Origin: Rhizosphaericola mali
Lineage (GTDB): Bacteria > Bacteroidota > Bacteroidia > Chitinophagales > Chitinophagaceae
Assembly (NCBI RefSeq): GCF_004337365.2
Contig: NZ_CP044016.1
Coordinates: forward strand, 1,612,001 to 1,676,000
DNA length: 64,000 nucleotides
Reading direction: 5' to 3'
Position 1 is the first letter of the stretch, and every line of letters begins with the position of its first letter. The position numbers were made by a program, and so were the translations under genes. The notes below the pieces were generated by a model. It ran no database searches. It saw only the letters and a program-made list of their open reading frames with translations, and was not told where the DNA came from. Positions 61,239-64,000 of this stretch are shown here, piece by piece.

Positions 61239-62507
61239 CTAAAATTTTGAAATTACTTGGATCGTTTTAGGATCTTTTTGACTGATAACTTGTTCTGATT
61301 TAGGTAAATACATCTGTGCCGCATCCACTGTGTAATGACGCAATGTGGTCAACTCCAATTTTTCTTCATGTGAAAATTCAAATTGCGTTTCTAGTTCGTT
61401 TTTTAAATTTTCTAATTTCAATGCATCATTATCGACACAGATTTGAATAGTTATTGCGCCAATAGAAATTAAATTTGCTTTTAATAAATTATGATGCAAC
61501 GCTTCGTAAATAGCTTCCAAAGGCTTTCCTCCTATAAATGCAAAATCTTTGGTTTTTAAAGTTACCAATGCTTGATCGCGCTTAACTATAATTAACGGAG
61601 GTAAAACATTATTTTTTTCTCCATTAATAACCGTTCCTTCTAATTCTACATTTTTAAAACATTTAACCAAAAGAGGAATATTTTTATTTTGAAGTGGTTT
61701 TATAGTTTTGGGATGAATGACTTGCGCACCATAAAAAGCCATTTCAATTACTTCTTCATAGTCCAAATGTCGGATACTTTGAGCCTCAGGATAAATTTTC
61801 GGATCCGCACTCATCACACCGTCCACATCTTTCCAAATAGTTACACTTTCGGTTTCTAATAAATTGCCAAAAATGGCGGCAGTAAAATCACTTCCTTCTC
61901 TTCCTAATGTAGTCGATTCATTATCATCTGTTGCGCCGATAAATCCTTGCGTAACAATAATATGTTCTTTTTGAACTAAAGGTAAAATAGTTTCTTGCAT
62001 TTTACCACCCGTAAATTCCCAATCGATAATTGCTTCGCGGTAATTATTGCTCGTTCGGATAATATCACGAACATCTATCCATGCATTTTCCAAACCATTT
62101 TCTTTAAGAGTAAAACTAAAAATGGTCGAACTTAATAATTCACCCAAACAAACAATTTGATCATAATAATAATTGTATTCTCTCACGGGTTGATCATGCA
62201 AAAGCCACTCAACCTCTGTAAATAAATCACGTAGTTGGGATTCACAATTTTCTTTTTCAATTTCAAGTAATTGTTTGACAATTTCTAAGTGAAAATCTTT
62301 CAAATCTTGAAATAATCGAAGCGCTTCTTTTTGTCTATTTTCAAAAAAGTCCAAACTTACTTTTTCTAACGCATTCGTTGTTTTGCCGATGGCAGAGATA
62401 ACAATAACCAAGTCGTCGTCAGGAGCAAACGTCTTTACAATATTCGTTGCATTTCTTAAATTCATTGCGTCTTGTACACTCGCACCACCAAATTTGAATA
62501 TTTTCAT
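61239..62507 (-). CDS. lysC: aspartate kinase, monofunctional
   Basis: 422 aa from ATG 62507, where MKIFKFGGASVQDAM is the usual start with the ATP-binding KFGGASV. Further motifs are TTLGREGSDFTAAIFG (substrate region) and SADPKIYPEAQSIRHLDYEEVIEMAFYG. The C-terminal quarter holds ACT-like segments for feedback control. It phosphorylates aspartate at the head of lysine, threonine and methionine synthesis. A longer frame from 62561 begins upstream of the -7 match at 62526-62533, so it was not used. The MetX-like gene lies nearby and could belong to the same route. Confidence 0.93.
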   Translation of the reverse strand: MKIFKFGGASVQDAMNLRNATNIVKTFAPDDDLVIVISAIGKTTNALEKVSLDFFENRQKEALRLFQDLKDFHLEIVKQLLEIEKENCESQLRDLFTEVEWLLHDQPVREYNYYYDQIVCLGELLSSTIFSFTLKENGLENAWIDVRDIIRTSNNYREAIIDWEFTGGKMQETILPLVQKEHIIVTQGFIGATDDNESTTLGREGSDFTAAIFGNLLETESVTIWKDVDGVMSADPKIYPEAQSIRHLDYEEVIEMAFYGAQVIHPKTIKPLQNKNIPLLVKCFKNVELEGTVINGEKNNVLPPLIIVKRDQALVTLKTKDFAFIGGKPLEAIYEALHHNLLKANLISIGAITIQICVDNDALKLENLKNELETQFEFSHEEKLELTTLRHYTVDAAQMYLPKSEQVISQKDPKTIQVISKF

Positions 62508-62525
62508 ACCGTATTTTAAGTTTGG

Positions 62526-62533
62526 CAAATATA
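62526..62533 (-). promoter_or_regulatory. -7 element of aspartate kinase gene
   Basis: Minus-strand TATATTTG, exact TAnnTTTG match, 18 nt before ATG 62507. It lies inside the longer frame and supports the later start. Confidence 0.6.
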
Positions 62534-62625
62534 CATTTTTGAAAAAAATCATTTCATTCAAATATTAAACTGCCGATTTTCTTTTTTTCTAATAAAAAAT
62601 TAAAATTGAAATGAGGCAAAATATT

Positions 62626-62640
62626 GGCATCAAATATGCC
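62626..62640 (+). promoter_or_regulatory. short hairpin with T run before the CAP gene
   Basis: GGCAT (62626-62630) pairs with ATGCC (62636-62640) and TTTTCTTTTTTC follows. It could be a leader attenuator or a short terminator, as no plus-strand gene lies upstream. Confidence 0.25.
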
Positions 62641-62663
62641 TTTTCTTTTTTCAAATTTATTTT

Positions 62664-63134
62664 ATGAAACGCAGTGGTTTTCTTCTCAGCATTCTTGCAT
62701 TACTTTTTGTCCTACCTAATTTCCTTTCCGCTCAAAGTTTATCAAATCGACAACTTAAAAAATATAGAAATCAAGTATTTGAAATGATTAATGATTATCG
62801 CACTTCGCACGGATTGTCCGCATTGACCTTTTCTGATATTATGAATAAAACTGCGCAGACACACAGCGACAATATGGCCAATGGTTCCGTTCCATTCAGT
62901 CATGAAGGATTTGATAAAAGATACGCTTATTTAAAATCCCAAATACCTGGTTTTCATGCTTGTGCTGAGAATGTCGCTTATGGTGACATGACACCTGAAG
63001 AAGCAGTTGCTGGTTGGTTAAAAAGTCCAGGACATTTAAAAAATTTAAGTAGTACCAAATATAATCAAACGGGCATCGGCGTACAGATTTCCAAAGAAGG
63101 CTATTTGTACTATACGCAAATGTTTGCCAATTGA
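62664..63134 (+). CDS. secreted CAP-domain (SCP/PR-1-like) protein
   Basis: 156 aa with a signal peptide (MKRSGFLLSILALLFVLPNF, ending SAQS). The CAP domain has MINDYRTSHGLSALTF, THSDNMANGSVPFSHEGFDKR (His and Glu of the cavity), AENVAYG and GHLKNLSSTKYNQTGIGV. Bacterial CAP proteins are secreted, and some bind sterols or lipids; the function of most is unknown. It has no obvious partner nearby, and the ABC gene 45 bp downstream on the same strand could be cotranscribed. Confidence 0.87.
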   Translation: MKRSGFLLSILALLFVLPNFLSAQSLSNRQLKKYRNQVFEMINDYRTSHGLSALTFSDIMNKTAQTHSDNMANGSVPFSHEGFDKRYAYLKSQIPGFHACAENVAYGDMTPEEAVAGWLKSPGHLKNLSSTKYNQTGIGVQISKEGYLYYTQMFAN

Positions 63135-63179
63135 TAAAATCTTCGAAATAGAATAAAAATGTTTGTCTAAATTGCAGGC

Positions 63180-63941
63180 ATGGAAAAAGCAATCATTTCC
63201 GTAAAAGGATTAGAAAAAAGTTACGGACATTTCCATGCCGTAAAAGGAATCAGCTTTGATGTAATGGAAGGGGAAATTTTTGGACTTTTAGGTCCAAATG
63301 GTGCCGGAAAATCTACTACATTAGAAATAATAGAAACCCTTCGTACCAAATCTGCAGGCTCTATTACTGTAGATGGTTTTGATATCGATACACATCCAGA
63401 AGAAATAAAAAAACGCATTGGCGTACAATTGCAAAGTTCGGGTTATTATCCAGGCTTAAACTTGGTACAATTGATTCAATTATTTTCCGGATTGTACAAT
63501 CGTAAAGTAGATCCAATGCAATTATTGGATTCTGTTAATCTGCGAGACAAAGCCAAAAACAAATATAAAGAACTCAGCGGCGGTCAAAAACAACGTTTTT
63601 CTATTGCGACAACTTTAATTAATGATCCTAGAATCATTTTTTTGGACGAACCTACAACTGGTTTGGATCCGCAAGCGAGACGCAATCTTTGGGATTTGAT
63701 TTTGGATATACGCAAAAAAGGAACGACAATTATCATCACGACACATTATATGGATGAGGCTGAGATTTTATGCGATCGAGTTGCCATTGTAGATTCGGGT
63801 AATATAGTTTCTTTGGCTACACCAGATCAATTAATTGATGATCTTGTCGCTACTGGATTTGAACGTGCCAAAGATGTAAAAAAAGCCAATTTGGAAGATG
63901 TTTTTATTAATTTAACCGGAAAAGCATTAAGAGAAGCTTAA
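63180..63941 (+). CDS. ABC transporter ATP-binding protein (ABC-2/CcmA-like)
   Basis: 253 aa single ABC domain: Walker A GPNGAGKSTT (about residues 38-47), signature ELSGGQKQRFS, Walker B IIFLDEPTTGLDPQARR, followed by the TTHYMDEAEILCDRVAIVDSG H-loop region. This wording is typical of the CcmA/NatA/DrrA exporter ATPases, which pair with an ABC-2 permease. No permease follows directly: the next gene is a YfiT-like protein, whose ATG lies 1 bp after the stop. The permease might lie further downstream outside the window. Substrate unknown. Confidence 0.88.
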   Translation: MEKAIISVKGLEKSYGHFHAVKGISFDVMEGEIFGLLGPNGAGKSTTLEIIETLRTKSAGSITVDGFDIDTHPEEIKKRIGVQLQSSGYYPGLNLVQLIQLFSGLYNRKVDPMQLLDSVNLRDKAKNKYKELSGGQKQRFSIATTLINDPRIIFLDEPTTGLDPQARRNLWDLILDIRKKGTTIIITTHYMDEAEILCDRVAIVDSGNIVSLATPDQLIDDLVATGFERAKDVKKANLEDVFINLTGKALREA

Positions 63942-63942
63942 T

Positions 63943-64000
63943 ATGGAAACAAGTTTGCAATATCCGATCGGAAAATATGAGCCCAAACCGTATAGCGAAG
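63943..64000 (+). CDS. YfiT/DinB-like metal-dependent hydrolase, N-terminus only (partial)
   Basis: Nineteen codons are visible: METSLQYPIGKYEPKPYSE. The LQYPIGKYEP pattern is the usual start of YfiT-type putative metal-dependent hydrolases of the DinB-like fold, such as bacillithiol-transferase relatives. The start lies 1 bp after the ABC ATPase stop, so the genes are probably cotranscribed. The rest of the gene is beyond the window; function not certain. Confidence 0.55.
   Translation, partial: METSLQYPIGKYEPKPYSE

Overview
This window looks like a chromosomal segment of an AT-rich member of the Bacteroidota, probably a Chitinophagaceae-like organism; the genus cannot be settled from the sequence. 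The signs are a TonB-dependent receptor with an N-terminal carboxypeptidase-regulatory-like domain, many lipoproteins, a GroEL ending in GGMGY, an HU/CCDC81-like protein with a SPOR-like end, LytS/LytTR regulation, weak Shine-Dalgarno sequences, and repeated matches to the Bacteroidota -7 promoter element TAnnTTTG a short way upstream of start codons. I see no rRNA, tRNA, CRISPR array, transposase or integrase.

Region 1 (1-15.9 kb) is accessory in character: the end of a TetX-like flavin monooxygenase, an ABC-F ATPase, two SDR-plus-AraC cassettes, a hotdog thioesterase, a TetR regulator divergent from an AcuI/YhdH-type oxidoreductase, an AraC regulator divergent from a second flavin monooxygenase, two mirror-image AraC/MFS efflux modules sharing one intergenic operator region, and an oxalate-decarboxylase-like bicupin. 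Region 2 (16.4-25 kb) has a siderophore-type TonB receptor with a secreted ThuA-like partner, a 1.1 kb gene-free stretch, a small exported protein, a decarboxylase-type amidohydrolase, a lipoprotein MsrA/MsrB pair, another AraC regulator and an AhpD-like protein.

Region 3 (25-34 kb) is a complete tripartite RND efflux operon (adaptor, pump, TolC-like factor) divergent from a LytS-type kinase and LytTR regulator, followed by an outer-membrane protein. The kinase gene and the outer-membrane protein gene share one promoter layout: two CGTTT repeats 21 bp apart, then TATTTTTG 41-42 bp further on. I read this as a LytTR regulon. Region 4 (34-41 kb) has a third SDR/AraC pair, an MFS transporter, an NAD-binding SDR divergent from a Crp-family regulator, and a Uup-like ABC-F ATPase.

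Region 5 (41-64 kb) is mostly housekeeping: KDPG-aldolase-like protein, nadC, yciH, a DoxX-like protein, YtxH, M32 carboxypeptidase, ndk, an NrnA-like phosphoesterase, an FKBP lipoprotein, groES-groEL, the HU/SPOR-like protein, a siroheme sulfite/nitrite reductase, a TlpA-like thioredoxin, a DEDDh exonuclease, valS, a MetX-like hydrolase, aspartate kinase, a CAP-domain protein and an ABC ATPase. Long near-perfect palindromes separate many convergent genes and probably act as bidirectional terminators.

Several start codons were moved downstream of the longest open frame because a -7 element or terminator lies across the longer reading: 3041, 13586, 20665, 31043, 34903, 40980, 56433 and 62507. 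I did not find a clearly new multi-gene system. The strongest unusual signals are regulatory: the LytTR promoter pair, the AraC operators, and possible leaderless transcripts.
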